A stretch of 64,000 nt of DNA from DAINPP01 sp963667315 (GCA_963667315.1 OY763325.1:3410001-3474000), one strand, 5' to 3'; shown: positions 8,519 through 17,785, counted from the first letter of the stretch. The notes: generated by a model from the letters alone, not told the origin. Made by a program: numbers and translations.

Positions 8519-9808
8519 ATGCTTTTGAGCTTTATGCGAAACATACTGGATCGGAAGAGCAAGGCTTATACATTTTCTCCTTTTGATGAGGGAAGTGAAA
8601 AGAATCGTCACTATCATTTGAAAAAAGCGGGGCTATACATCCATGTGCCGTTTTGTCGGAAGTTGTGTGACTTCTGTCCTTATTACAAGATTCGTTATGA
8701 CAAAGAGCTCGCCGACAGCTATGTTCAATCGTTGTTGAAAGAGCTTGAACTGGTGAAATCACGGTATTCGATTGATGAAATCACATCGGTCTATTACGGT
8801 GGTGGAACCCCGGCGTTACTTGGCGGGGCACTTCAGACGATAAATCGCAAGATCTGTGATTTGTTTGCCTTCAAAGGAGCCTTTGCCATCGAGCTGCATC
8901 CGGAAAACCTGACTCAAGATACGCTGTCCTGCTTAACCCCTTCTTCAGGAGAGGGGAGAGAACCCGGTCATTTTTCGATGGCGAGCGTTGGGATTCAGTC
9001 TTTCAACGAACAGCTCTTGAGAAATCTTGGTCGAAACAGTGAAAAGAATTTCTTCAAGGCATTGAGGATTCTTACACCAAACGGGAAACCGCTTTTTAAA
9101 ACGATTGATATTGATTTGATCTTTGGAATTCCCGGGCAGACCCCGGAAACACTGGCGGATGATTTCTCGATGGCGGTGGAAGCGGGAGCCACTCAGATTT
9201 CCACCTATCCGTTCATCGATTTTTCCTATACCAATACTAAGAATCCCCCCGTGAGTCCCCGGATGAAGAAAAAACTGCTCAGGAAGCTGGTTGATACGGC
9301 GAACAGATTCGGATTTGAAAGGGGGTCGGTGTGGACGTTCAGGAAACCGGATACGGAGAAGTATTCTTCCGTCACACGGGATTTTTTTGTCGGTCTCGGT
9401 CCAAGTGCCGTTACCCTGACGATGTCTCGTTTGTTGATCAACACGTTTTCGGTTGAGGCTTATTGCCGGTCGCTGGCGTCCGGGAGTCTGCCCGCTGCCA
9501 TGACTTTGGAATTTTCAAAGCGTTCCAGGATGGTTTATTGGGTGTTTTGGAACTGTTATGAGCGGAAGCTGGATGATGCGGTCTTCCATGAGCTGTTTAA
9601 GGTCAAATTGAAAGCTGTCTTTGGATTTTGGTTAAACTTTTTTTCGCTGATTGGTTTGATAAAAAAAGACACCGCTTCTGTCTATCGTTTGACGGATAGA
9701 GGGGCGTATTATTATCATTTGATCGAGCAGGAATTGACGCATGCCTATATCGATAAAACTTGGAAAAATTGTGCCCGGAAGAGCTGGCCGGAATCTTTTT
9801 CAATATAA
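8519..9808 (+). CDS. Radical SAM protein of the HemN/coproporphyrinogen-oxidase-like family
   Basis: The 429-residue protein carries the radical SAM cluster motif CRKLCDFC (C46, C50, C53; CxxxCxxC) in the HemN-style context GLYIHVPFC. YYGGGTPALL follows (the GGE-like SAM site), then the family strand motifs SVGIQSFNEQLLRNLGR and DIDLIFGIPGQTPETLADD. A C-terminal region of about 130 residues resembles the HemN accessory domain but is divergent. Members oxidise or rearrange porphyrins or act as haem chaperones and methyltransferases; no haem gene is nearby, so the substrate is open. It has its own promoter, and its promoter-leader is shared with the AlbA-type pseudogene upstream. Confidence 0.75.
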   Translation: MLLSFMRNILDRKSKAYTFSPFDEGSEKNRHYHLKKAGLYIHVPFCRKLCDFCPYYKIRYDKELADSYVQSLLKELELVKSRYSIDEITSVYYGGGTPALLGGALQTINRKICDLFAFKGAFAIELHPENLTQDTLSCLTPSSGEGREPGHFSMASVGIQSFNEQLLRNLGRNSEKNFFKALRILTPNGKPLFKTIDIDLIFGIPGQTPETLADDFSMAVEAGATQISTYPFIDFSYTNTKNPPVSPRMKKKLLRKLVDTANRFGFERGSVWTFRKPDTEKYSSVTRDFFVGLGPSAVTLTMSRLLINTFSVEAYCRSLASGSLPAAMTLEFSKRSRMVYWVFWNCYERKLDDAVFHELFKVKLKAVFGFWLNFFSLIGLIKKDTASVYRLTDRGAYYYHLIEQELTHAYIDKTWKNCARKSWPESFSI

Positions 9809-9814
9809 GTCTTC

Positions 9815-9840
9815 AAGGGACGGAGGTATTGGTCAGTTAA
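9815..9840 (+). repeat. Copy 2 of the 26-bp dispersed repeat
   Basis: This stretch is 24 of 26 bases identical to 3427-3452, directly after the radical SAM gene stop. Together the two copies bracket the decayed part of the accessory island. Confidence 0.6.
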
Positions 9841-9871
9841 ATATTTTCACGATGTAATTGTTATTCAAATA

Positions 9872-9880
9872 TGATAAAAT
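9872..9880 (+). promoter_or_regulatory. Extended -10 element (TGATAAAAT)
   Basis: TGATAAAAT lies 34 bases upstream of the GTG start at 9915 and matches the TGnTAAAAT form found elsewhere in the window. Confidence 0.5.
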
Positions 9881-9914
9881 AAAAGGCTACCCACACGGAC
9901 AAGGAGGTTATGCA

Positions 9915-10349
9915 GTGAATATATTACAAGTGGTCATCAGTGTGTTTTGTTTTTTAGAAGTATCAAATATCATGGTTCTTTATTTAAAACCAACGATGAA
10001 AAAGGGGAATGGGATTGGTGTATTTAAAGTCTTACACGAGGTGGATGCATCAGACCCGGTATATTCGTTGATTAAATATCTTGCCAATTGGGTTGCAAAC
10101 GTTAAGGTTATCTTTGTGGCTTTATCGATGATAATCGTCATTTTTGGCAGTGAAACGCTGCAACTTTATGCCGTCCTTGCGTTATTCTTATCTACCACAC
10201 TGTTTTATGTGACTCTGTTTCCGATCATGAAGAAGCTTGATGATGAAGACATGCTGACTCAAAAAGGCTATTCACGGACATTGGCTTATATTATTCTGTC
10301 ATTCTTGTTGATGTTCATCATGGCGGTTGTTGTGTATCTTGTCTTATAA
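9915..10349 (+). CDS. Small membrane protein of unknown function
   Basis: This predicted four-helix integral membrane protein of 144 residues has hydrophobic segments near residues 1-22, 55-75, 80-100 and 120-144. The GTG at 9915 is chosen because AAGGAGG stands 8 bases upstream; the frame extends further upstream only through the promoter region. I recognise no family. It converges on the crtO-like gene, only 18 bp separating the two stop codons. Confidence 0.65.
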   Translation: MNILQVVISVFCFLEVSNIMVLYLKPTMKKGNGIGVFKVLHEVDASDPVYSLIKYLANWVANVKVIFVALSMIIVIFGSETLQLYAVLALFLSTTLFYVTLFPIMKKLDDEDMLTQKGYSRTLAYIILSFLLMFIMAVVVYLVL

Positions 10350-10367
10350 AGGTGTCGTATTCTCAAT

Positions 10368-10877
10368 TTACAGTTGTTCCACAACGCCTTTTTTTCTTTC
10401 AATCAGTTTTGAAATACGGGGCCGATTATACCGTTGAACGATGATACAGGGTAAATTGACGGCCAAAGCGTAAATCAGCATATAGAAAATGATCTCAACC
10501 GGCGCAAATAACCCAAATACCCAGAATGGAACGATAGATAAAAGGTGTACGAGTTCAGCGCGACAGGATTCCAATAGAAAACGTTCCAGGTTTTCCGTTG
10601 AATAATCCGTCAGGTTTTTCTTTTGATACCCGTTTTTTCTAACCGCTGCACCATCGGGAAGATATTTTTTCCATTTTTTGACCTTGAAAATCTTTGTATA
10701 AACAGCCCCTCCCTTTTCCCATTTTCTTTCTTTAAACAGAAAGCCTTTTGGGGATAACCACTTTTTGGGGACTTTATGAGCGATGTATTCCGCTAAATGC
10801 TGAAAGGTATACCATAATACAGCCGATAAAATCACAATCCATAGATTTGAGATGTAGAAAATGCGGATACGTTCCAC
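10368..10877 (-). CDS. crtO: CrtO-like glycosyl-carotenoid acyltransferase family protein
   Basis: The 169-residue membrane protein matches the staphyloxanthin acyltransferase CrtO: FKVKKWKKYLPDG, then RAELVHLLSIVPFWVF, a hydrophobic stretch, and the signature NLPCIIVQRYNRPR near the C-terminus. In Staphylococcus CrtO esterifies a fatty acid onto the sugar of a glycosylated carotenoid acid. Two membrane segments (about 8-28 and 115-145) place it at the inner membrane. The GTG start at 10877 is nearly abutting AAGGAGG, an unusually tight spacing, so the true start is uncertain by a few codons. It follows the crtQ-like gene by 17 bp. No carotenoid synthase is in the window, so the lipid acceptor may not be a carotenoid. 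Confidence 0.75.
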   Translation of the reverse strand: MERIRIFYISNLWIVILSAVLWYTFQHLAEYIAHKVPKKWLSPKGFLFKERKWEKGGAVYTKIFKVKKWKKYLPDGAAVRKNGYQKKNLTDYSTENLERFLLESCRAELVHLLSIVPFWVFGLFAPVEIIFYMLIYALAVNLPCIIVQRYNRPRISKLIERKKGVVEQL

Positions 10878-10894
10878 CCTCCTTTTTTCAACGT

Positions 10895-11992
10895 TTATTT
10901 TTCAAGTTTTATTTTTCTGTCTTTCCATACCACATCAACTTTAAAAATCTTTTTAAGGAGAGAGATTGAGAAGATCAAAACAAAGAACACCAGGTAAACG
11001 GGATAAAAAATAACCGTCGTTTTTTTGAAGCGACCGATGGCTGAAGAGAGTCTGAATAGTTCAACAAGCCATAGAAAACAAAAGCACGTCGCTAACAGAA
11101 TCAATCCCATATTGAAAGTTGTCAATGATTGAACAAAGAAGATTGAGCTGGAGAGACAGGAAGTCACCCATAAAAAAACCAGACAAAAGATAAACGGGTC
11201 TGATTTTAAGGCTCCCGTTGCATAGTTTTTGATCCATCCCTGATACAGAGATTTGAAATCATCTCCATACATTCTAAAGGAAATATCTTTTGACCCCAAA
11301 AAAAGCTTGAACGGAAAACCCATTTGTTTTAACTTTTCCCCCAAAACCACATCATCAACAACGCTTGTTTTCGCTGCCGAATGTCTGTCGATAGCGAGAT
11401 ACGTCTTTTGATCAATCAAGATAACCGGTCCGTATAACCCCATATTTTTCGGCTTCCCCCATACACTTATTCCGTTTCCGGCAATCTGTATCAGGTTAAA
11501 AAAGAACGAAAATTGCTCATAATATTTCTCCGTATGATGATAAGGTTGAACAGAAATAACACATTTATTCTCGTGATATCGATCAAGCAGTGTTGAAATG
11601 GCGTTTGGGCTCAGTCTTACGTCGGCATCCAAAAACAGCAGCATATCGCCAGTTGCCACCATGGCCCCTTTTTGACAGGCCCAGGACTTACCCGTCCAAT
11701 CCTTCGGCTTGTCCTTTATTGAAATGGTCCGGACCCCAAACGATGTGGCAACTTCCAATGTTTTATCAGTAGAGGCATCGTCTACACAAATGATTTCATG
11801 GATAGTTGTCTTCTGAGCCATTAAATCCTGTAATAATAAACGAATAGTCTCTTCTTCATTTCTCGCCGGAATGATAACGGATAGTTTATATTGCGACCAA
11901 TCGGTTTTTTTTGTTTTTAAAACCGGAAATTTATAAAATAAAATATAACTGGATAGGATCCCTATCACTATAATTATCGCGGAATGCAACAT
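10895..11992 (-). CDS. crtQ: CrtQ-like membrane glycosyltransferase (GT2 family)
   Basis: The 365-residue protein has an N-terminal membrane anchor (about 3-20), a GT-A catalytic domain with VIIPARNEEETI, VDDASTDKT and the DxD motif LDAD (122-124), and C-terminal membrane helices (about 270-345). Shared features with staphylococcal CrtQ include LSVQPYHHTEKYYEQFS-like text, a GPV strand, FRMYGDDFKSLYQGW and the final VVWKDRKIKL. CrtQ glucosylates the carboxylate of 4,4'-diaponeurosporenoate. It is co-transcribed with the CrtO-like gene, so the pair should make a glycosylated, acylated lipid acid. The acceptor is unproven. Confidence 0.8.
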   Translation of the reverse strand: MLHSAIIIVIGILSSYILFYKFPVLKTKKTDWSQYKLSVIIPARNEEETIRLLLQDLMAQKTTIHEIICVDDASTDKTLEVATSFGVRTISIKDKPKDWTGKSWACQKGAMVATGDMLLFLDADVRLSPNAISTLLDRYHENKCVISVQPYHHTEKYYEQFSFFFNLIQIAGNGISVWGKPKNMGLYGPVILIDQKTYLAIDRHSAAKTSVVDDVVLGEKLKQMGFPFKLFLGSKDISFRMYGDDFKSLYQGWIKNYATGALKSDPFIFCLVFLWVTSCLSSSIFFVQSLTTFNMGLILLATCFCFLWLVELFRLSSAIGRFKKTTVIFYPVYLVFFVLIFSISLLKKIFKVDVVWKDRKIKLEK

Positions 11993-12043
11993 TTTCTTTT
12001 AAGACCTTTCGAGCAGATTTTTAACGCTATGTCTGAACACGAC

Positions 12044-12052
12044 ATTATAACA
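12044..12052 (-). promoter_or_regulatory. Extended -10 element (TGTTATAAT) for the crtQ-crtO pair
   Basis: On the minus strand this reads TGTTATAAT, 52 bases before the crtQ-like start. It is divergent from the promoter at 12104-12112, so the two lipid-related units share one 165-bp intergenic region. Confidence 0.55.
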
Positions 12053-12103
12053 TAATTAATGATGTTATGATTTTTCTCACACACGCCACAATTGTTTGTC
12101 ATA

Positions 12104-12112
12104 TGATATAAT
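12104..12112 (+). promoter_or_regulatory. Extended -10 element (TGATATAAT) for the redox operon
   Basis: TGATATAAT lies 45 bases before the ATG at 12158. Confidence 0.55.
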
Positions 12113-12157
12113 TTAAGTGGATATTTTCTTACACGTTGTTTCCGTATTGGAGGTTAC

Positions 12158-13096
12158 ATGAATAAGTATTTTAAACAATATAAATGGTCTAATATTTTTG
12201 CGATGTTACGTAATCAAAAACTGGATCCCGAAATCTGTACAGCCGATTTTGAAAAACGGTTGGTCGTCATTACCGGTGCCACGTCAGGGATAGGCCGGGC
12301 AACAGCAGAAAAGTACGCCTCTCACGGGGCTGATCTTTTAACCGTCAACCGAAATGAAGAAAAGTCGAAAGAGCTGTGTCAGACGCTTCATCGTCAATAT
12401 GGGATTGACTGCTCGTATATGATTGCCGATTTTTCAAAATTGGCCGACGTTCACAAAGTGGCAAAAGCATTGACGGTGCTCGATAGAACGATAGATGTTT
12501 TGATCCACAACGCGGGTCTTTTTGTCACGAAAAAGACATTCACGGCAGATCATCTGGAAAAGGTTTTTCAAACCAATTATCTGAGTACGTTTATCTTGAA
12601 TTATTATACAAAGGAAAAATTTATCCGGCAGGGGTGCGGCCGCATCATCTTTGTCAATTCAGAAGCGCATCGCTTTGCCGTTTGGGGATTGCATCTGGAC
12701 GATTTGTCCTGGAACAGACATTCATATTCGGGTTTAAAAAGCTATGGCTCTGCCAAAACGGCTCAACTGTTGTCGATGCTGAAATTTGCCGATTGCTTTT
12801 CTGGGACCGGTGTCACGATAAATGCCATGCATCCGGGGAATGTGAAGACGAATAGCGGGAACAACAACGGGAAATTTTACAAATTACATAAAAAATTATT
12901 GGTTGACAGAACCGCAAGACCAATAGACATTGCTTCTGAGTCCTTGTATTATCTCGGGGTTTCTGAAAGGGTAAAAATGATCAGCGGTAAATTTTTTAAT
13001 CTTACAACTGAGGAAGAACCGGCACCACCCGCATTGGACAGGGAAGAAGCGGAAAAATTATGGGAGCTGAGTCTCGAACTGGGGGGATTAAAGTGA
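12158..13096 (+). CDS. Short-chain dehydrogenase/reductase (retinol-dehydrogenase-like)
   Basis: The 312-residue classical SDR has the cofactor motif TGATSGIG at 39-46, NAG at 118-120, catalytic S168 (VNSEAH) and the Y196xxxK200 pair in YGSAK. The layout resembles the WW-oxidoreductase/retinol dehydrogenase group acting on lipophilic alcohols or ketones with NADP(H). It leads a tightly packed operon: its TGA overlaps the GTG start of the next flavoprotein (GTGA). Given that neighbour and the divergent CrtQ/CrtO pair, a lipid or isoprenoid substrate is likely, but this is inference. Confidence 0.85.
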   Translation: MNKYFKQYKWSNIFAMLRNQKLDPEICTADFEKRLVVITGATSGIGRATAEKYASHGADLLTVNRNEEKSKELCQTLHRQYGIDCSYMIADFSKLADVHKVAKALTVLDRTIDVLIHNAGLFVTKKTFTADHLEKVFQTNYLSTFILNYYTKEKFIRQGCGRIIFVNSEAHRFAVWGLHLDDLSWNRHSYSGLKSYGSAKTAQLLSMLKFADCFSGTGVTINAMHPGNVKTNSGNNNGKFYKLHKKLLVDRTARPIDIASESLYYLGVSERVKMISGKFFNLTTEEEPAPPALDREEAEKLWELSLELGGLK

Positions 13097-14703
13097 CAAA
13101 GGCAAAGAAAAGGGTAGTTATTGTCGGTGCCGGTATGGCAGGACTCACTGCCGGTGCCTATCTGACAAGGCAAAATTATGAGGTTTTATTAATAGAAAAG
13201 AATAATCGAAGCGGGGGACTGGTCAACACCTTTGAACGGGAAGGTTTTTCATTTGACACGGGGCCGAGAGCCTTTGTCAATTCCGGTATGGTCAAACCCA
13301 TATTAAATGATTTGGGTATTGATTGGGAAACGGTTGAAAACAGGGTTTCACTCGCAGTTGAAGATCAGATGTTTCGTGTCGATTCAATGGATTCCCTTGA
13401 TGCATACAAACAGCTTTTGCTCAATTTGTACCCGGAAAGTAGTGAGGATATTGAAAAAATAATGGCAAGTATTGATAAGCTTTCTGAATACACAAAGGTT
13501 TTGTACGCGTTCGATAACCCGTATTTTGTGGATTACAAGCGTGACAAGAAATTTCTCTTCAGGAAATTAATCCCCTGGACATTCAAATTGCTGTACGTTT
13601 TGAGAAAATTCAATCAATTTGATATGCCGATGGAAACATTTCTTGATGACCTGACCGATAATCAGTCTTTAAAAGATATTTTGACCCAGTTTTTTTTCAG
13701 AAAAACACCCACTTATTTTGCCCTGGGCTATTTTTACGTTTGGCTTGATTATTTTTATCCGAAGGGTGGGACGACCACTTTGCCGCGTCTTTTACATGAA
13801 AAGATCACAAAAGAAGGCGGGGAATTCCGGTTCAATACGCAAATCGTCAGCATCAACCCTTCAGCATCCAAAGTAGTCGATTCAGACGGCAATCAATATG
13901 AATACGATCATTTAATATGGGCGGCAGATTTGAAAACGTTGTATCGAAAACTTGATCCAACCGGATTGGATACGCCCCTGACAGAAAAGTTTAAAACTCA
14001 GAAACAACAGGTGCTTTCCGCAAAGGCGGCTGAATCCGCTTTCATGATGTATCTTGCAGTTGATCGTCCGCCAGCCTATTTCCGGGAAAATGGCGGGGAG
14101 CATTTGTTCTACACCCCCTCCAAACAGGGATTGGGAAATACAACGCAAGCTGCAAAAGAAAGGCTGTTAGAGAATTTTGAGGAAAAATCCAGGGAGGAGA
14201 TTTTAGCGTGGCTGGATGATTTTTGTCGTTTAAACACGTTTGAAGTTTCTATTCCGGCCCTTCGTGATGCGTCCCTGGCACCCGAAGGTCAGACAGGGGT
14301 GATGATAAGTTGTATTTTTGATTATGAAGTCATCGAAAAAATTGATGCGGCGGGCTGGCTTGAAGCGTTTAAAAAAGAGATGGAGCATCGCATTATCCGA
14401 ATATTCTCTCAATCCTTCTACAAGGGATTAACAGATGATATTCTGTTCAAGTTTTCAGCAACCCCTCTGACCATCAACCAGGTAGTTGGAAGTTCTGAAG
14501 GGTCTATAGTTGGCTGGTCTTTCGAAACAAAAGCACCGGTTTTCAACAAATTGAAAGATATGCCGAAATCAGCACAAACCCCCATTCCCCGAATCTATCA
14601 GGCGGGACAATGGGCGTATGCACCCGCTGGTGTTCCCATAGCCATGTTAACAGGCTGGCATGCCGCGCAGGGAATTATTAAAGGGACAAAGAAACAGAGA
14701 TAA
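13093..14703 (+). CDS. Phytoene-desaturase-like FAD-dependent oxidoreductase
   Basis: The 536-residue flavoprotein opens with the dinucleotide-binding motif VVIVGAGMAGL (GAGMAG at about 12-17) and LLIEKNNRSGG, as in CrtI/CrtN desaturases and related amine-oxidase-fold enzymes. SFDTGPRAF and the C-terminal IYQAGQWAYAPAGVPIAMLTG complete the FAD site. The GTG at 13093 overlaps the SDR stop by 4 bp; an earlier in-frame ATG at 13060 lies deep in the SDR gene and is unlikely. Possible roles are desaturation, isomerisation or saturation of an isoprenoid. No phytoene or squalene synthase is nearby, so calling it a carotenoid desaturase would be premature. Confidence 0.8.
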   Translation: MTKAKKRVVIVGAGMAGLTAGAYLTRQNYEVLLIEKNNRSGGLVNTFEREGFSFDTGPRAFVNSGMVKPILNDLGIDWETVENRVSLAVEDQMFRVDSMDSLDAYKQLLLNLYPESSEDIEKIMASIDKLSEYTKVLYAFDNPYFVDYKRDKKFLFRKLIPWTFKLLYVLRKFNQFDMPMETFLDDLTDNQSLKDILTQFFFRKTPTYFALGYFYVWLDYFYPKGGTTTLPRLLHEKITKEGGEFRFNTQIVSINPSASKVVDSDGNQYEYDHLIWAADLKTLYRKLDPTGLDTPLTEKFKTQKQQVLSAKAAESAFMMYLAVDRPPAYFRENGGEHLFYTPSKQGLGNTTQAAKERLLENFEEKSREEILAWLDDFCRLNTFEVSIPALRDASLAPEGQTGVMISCIFDYEVIEKIDAAGWLEAFKKEMEHRIIRIFSQSFYKGLTDDILFKFSATPLTINQVVGSSEGSIVGWSFETKAPVFNKLKDMPKSAQTPIPRIYQAGQWAYAPAGVPIAMLTGWHAAQGIIKGTKKQR

Positions 14704-14763
14704 TCAAAAGACGGTGTCTGACGGGTGGGAAATCATTAATCACTGCCTATAGGAGGTAAAAGC

Positions 14764-16653
14764 ATGGAACAGTCAGAGAAGAAAGGTTTCGACAAAGGCA
14801 CGAATAAAATCCTGCACACGGCACGACGCTGCAGGCATTATGCCATGTGTAAGGTGGATTTTCTGGGGACCGGTGTATGTCCGTCAGGGACTAAGAATCT
14901 CTTTGTTTCATTTTATCCTCAGGGGATGATGGATATTACAACTGCGGTATTGGAAAAGCGGATCCCCGTTACAACGGGGCTTGTGGAAGTGGCAAATAGT
15001 TGTACACTTTGCGGTATATGTGATAAACAGTGCTATTTTGTGACAGAACTCAGACCTTTGAAAGTGTTTCAAACCTTGAAGCGTTATGTCAGCGATTATC
15101 TTCAAGCGAACGATCCGGTTGAAGTGCCTTCTGACGCTTTTCTGGATCAACTCGGGACGATATGCGGTGAGCAATATGTGACGAACGATCCGGTTCATTT
15201 AATGGCCTATGCCAATGATCCGTGTCCGACTTCTTTTGAAACCCTGCCGGGATATGTTGTCCTACCGGCGGATACGGAGCAGGTCCGTGAGATTGTCAAA
15301 CTTTGTCAAAAGGAAGAGATACCGCTTACCGTAAGGGGGAACGGGTCTTCAGCAATGGGATTTGTGCTGGGATCCGGCGTTATCATCGATACGGTGAGAA
15401 TGAAGCGGATGACATTTGACATCGCTAACCGTGCCGTTACAATCGGTGCCGGCATCAGTTCGTACGAGCTTCAGCAAGCCGCTGTATCCCGTGGGTTTCG
15501 GGTTCTTGCCGCTGAACCCTCGGCACTTTATTGTGCCAACATCCTGTGTTCCGGTTTGTTTTCCCTGTTCTCAAGTTCTTATGGACTGGGAACGGACAAC
15601 TTAATTGATGCGGAATTTGTTTCAATGGATGGTGAGGTTTTTACGCTTTCCCAAAGGGAATCCCCTAATTTGTACGGATTTTCAAAATCTGAGCCGCCCG
15701 TTCAGGAAATCTGCACACAGGCTGTGATCAAACTGCATCCGATCATTGAAGATGAATCGGCGTTAGCGGTTCCGTTTTCGGATATGCAGTCGGCGATTGA
15801 TTATGCACAGAAATTAAATCGTCGACAGATCGGACTGGGGATCGGGGTGCTCGGAGGAGAATATCTGAGTACGTTTATCTCACCGACTTCTGAACTTGCG
15901 TCAACCTTGAGACGGGTGTTTCGTAATGAGCTGGGAATTGAATATCTCGTGGTTGTGCTTGGAAATAAGTATCATCTACAAGCCGCCAGAGAGATGGCAT
16001 CAACGGTACTTGAACAGGATGTCATGCAGGCGCTGATGCTCGGGATACCGGCATTTGCCGAGGACGGGATTCTTCAGATATTACAGGGGGCGGAAGGCGA
16101 GCACAAGCCGTATGAACTGTTGGCAAAGCCGGAAATGCTGCCACTCATCGAGACCATCCTTGATCCTTCTCCTGAACGAATTGCAGATGCTGTCGATTCA
16201 GATTTAAAGGTTTTTTATGAGAAGCTGTATAGCCGTAATGAACTGTCGAATATGCTTTGGCTGAATACATTCAGAATTGTCAGCTCCAGGATGGGAAGGG
16301 ATGGTCACCTTATCGTTTCTATCGTATACGTCCCTCTTGACAATCTTCCGCAAATTGAGGCAATTCATAAAGCCTTCAAGGCGTTGACGGCGGATTGCGG
16401 CGTGCGAGGGGAATTTGGATTTCTTACGCCTGTGGATCAGGGGGCGATGGGGATATTCGAATGGGATATGTATCTGGATCATGCGGATCCTGTGGAAGTG
16501 GCAAAGATGCAAAAGGCGATGGCAAAGGTAGGCCCCATGCTGGCTGAATTTTCTCAGAAGGATTCACGTGTCCTCTGGATTATGGATGTGCTCAACAAAG
16601 GCTTTTCCAGGAAGGAGGCGTATTTATACCATGGCGCAAGTTTTAAAAAATGA
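14764..16653 (+). CDS. FeS/FAD oxidoreductase (FAD-binding oxidase with N-terminal 4Fe-4S module)
   Basis: The 629-residue protein has an N-terminal cysteine-rich region (C23, C29, C39, then C80xxC83xxC86xxxC90, the 4Fe-4S ferredoxin spacing). It is followed by a vanillyl-alcohol-oxidase/GlcD-type FAD domain (YVVLPADTEQVREIVKLC..., LTVRGNGSSAMG, TIGAGISSYELQ). GlcD-like enzymes oxidise hydroxy acids or act in ether-lipid synthesis; the fused cluster suggests electron transfer to or from a ferredoxin. A GGAGG site precedes ATG 14764. The next gene starts inside its last codons. The substrate is unknown; the operon suggests lipid redox chemistry. Confidence 0.8.
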   Translation: MEQSEKKGFDKGTNKILHTARRCRHYAMCKVDFLGTGVCPSGTKNLFVSFYPQGMMDITTAVLEKRIPVTTGLVEVANSCTLCGICDKQCYFVTELRPLKVFQTLKRYVSDYLQANDPVEVPSDAFLDQLGTICGEQYVTNDPVHLMAYANDPCPTSFETLPGYVVLPADTEQVREIVKLCQKEEIPLTVRGNGSSAMGFVLGSGVIIDTVRMKRMTFDIANRAVTIGAGISSYELQQAAVSRGFRVLAAEPSALYCANILCSGLFSLFSSSYGLGTDNLIDAEFVSMDGEVFTLSQRESPNLYGFSKSEPPVQEICTQAVIKLHPIIEDESALAVPFSDMQSAIDYAQKLNRRQIGLGIGVLGGEYLSTFISPTSELASTLRRVFRNELGIEYLVVVLGNKYHLQAAREMASTVLEQDVMQALMLGIPAFAEDGILQILQGAEGEHKPYELLAKPEMLPLIETILDPSPERIADAVDSDLKVFYEKLYSRNELSNMLWLNTFRIVSSRMGRDGHLIVSIVYVPLDNLPQIEAIHKAFKALTADCGVRGEFGFLTPVDQGAMGIFEWDMYLDHADPVEVAKMQKAMAKVGPMLAEFSQKDSRVLWIMDVLNKGFSRKEAYLYHGASFKK

Positions 16654-17785
16654 TTCGCCGATTTTGATTACAGGTGCCACCGGTTTTCTTGGAGGTTTTT
16701 TGGCGGGAGACCTGATGCAAAAGGGGTATAAAACTATTCTTCTGGTCCGCCCGAAGGGAGAAGTAAATGCCCGGCGACGTGTTGAAAAACTTTTGGCTTT
16801 TTTGAATATCAAGCCTGAATATGAGCCGGTTGTGATTCCTTCAGATATTAATATTCCCGGTTTATCCCTCTCGGAAGAACACAGGGGTATTCTCAGGGGA
16901 GTCGGTGAAGTGCTGCATTGTGCTGCAGATACGTCTTTTGCTGAACGGAAAAAGGAGCAGGTCGAAAAAACGAATTTGACGGGATTACAACATGTGTTTG
17001 ATGCTGTTCCGAATTGCGAGCGGTTTTATCATATGAGCTCAGCTTATTCAGCGGGAAAGCAGGAAGGTGTTGTGAATGAGGAAATACAGTCCCCCGACGA
17101 TTTTTATAATCCGTATGAACGCTCGAAAAATGAGGCTGAAAAACTTATAACGCATTTGTGTCGGATGAAGGGGATACCGCTTACCATTTTCAGACCTTCC
17201 ATCACATATGGGGATTCCACCAGTGGAAAAAGCCTTCGGTTTAATGCCCTGTATTTTCCGGTGAGAACGCTGCTGTTTTTCAGAGATTCCCTGAAAAAGG
17301 ATATGCTGGAAAGATCCGGGAAGCGGGCGGCCCAACTCAATGTGTCGATGAAAGCTGATGGGACTGTCCATCTGCCCCTGAGTTTTCCCGGGAGTGGTCA
17401 GTTGAATCTTGTGCCGATAGATTTTCTGGTGAAGGCAGTCTCTGCAATTATGGATAGCAGAGAACAGGGTATTTTTCATATTGTTAATCCGAACTCCGAT
17501 ACCATTCGGCAACTCGTTGCGAATATTGAGCGGCATTATGGTATTTCAGGTCTTGAAGTCACTGAAGCAGTATCAAATGACGGGGGACCTTTGCAAGCGG
17601 TTATCAACAGTTATATTGATGTGTATTATCCTTATTTTTGTGATAAAAGGATTTTTGATAATCGCCGGACGAGAGAAATACTGGCACCTCTGGGAATTGA
17701 ATGTCCGGCGTTAACGTCAGAAGTGTTCAAAAGATGTATGGATTTTGCCCTGAAAGTCAATTGGGGGGCAAAGATCAGGGTATAG
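16631..17785 (+). CDS. Extended SDR / NAD-dependent epimerase-like reductase (fatty-acyl or thioester reductase-like)
   Basis: The 384-residue protein opens with a Rossmann motif (ILITGATGFLGG, residues about 11-22), then VLHCAADTSFAERKKEQVEKTN, SAYSAG and a YxxxK-type pair in NPYERSKNEAE. This combination is typical of the extended SDRs that include male-sterility/thioester reductases and 3-beta-HSD-like enzymes. The start is the ATG at 16631, 11 bases after AAGGAGG, overlapping the previous gene by 23 bp. It is last of the four-gene redox operon, whose cofactors (NADPH, FAD, FeS, NADPH) suggest stepwise reduction or oxidation of a lipid chain. Confidence 0.78.
   Translation: MAQVLKNDSPILITGATGFLGGFLAGDLMQKGYKTILLVRPKGEVNARRRVEKLLAFLNIKPEYEPVVIPSDINIPGLSLSEEHRGILRGVGEVLHCAADTSFAERKKEQVEKTNLTGLQHVFDAVPNCERFYHMSSAYSAGKQEGVVNEEIQSPDDFYNPYERSKNEAEKLITHLCRMKGIPLTIFRPSITYGDSTSGKSLRFNALYFPVRTLLFFRDSLKKDMLERSGKRAAQLNVSMKADGTVHLPLSFPGSGQLNLVPIDFLVKAVSAIMDSREQGIFHIVNPNSDTIRQLVANIERHYGISGLEVTEAVSNDGGPLQAVINSYIDVYYPYFCDKRIFDNRRTREILAPLGIECPALTSEVFKRCMDFALKVNWGAKIRV

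Noticed and set aside
8519..9808. Radical SAM gene as a maturase of the Nif11 peptides
   Set aside because: It is over 50 kb away, of HemN-like type, and lacks a SPASM or RiPP-recognition domain that I can see.
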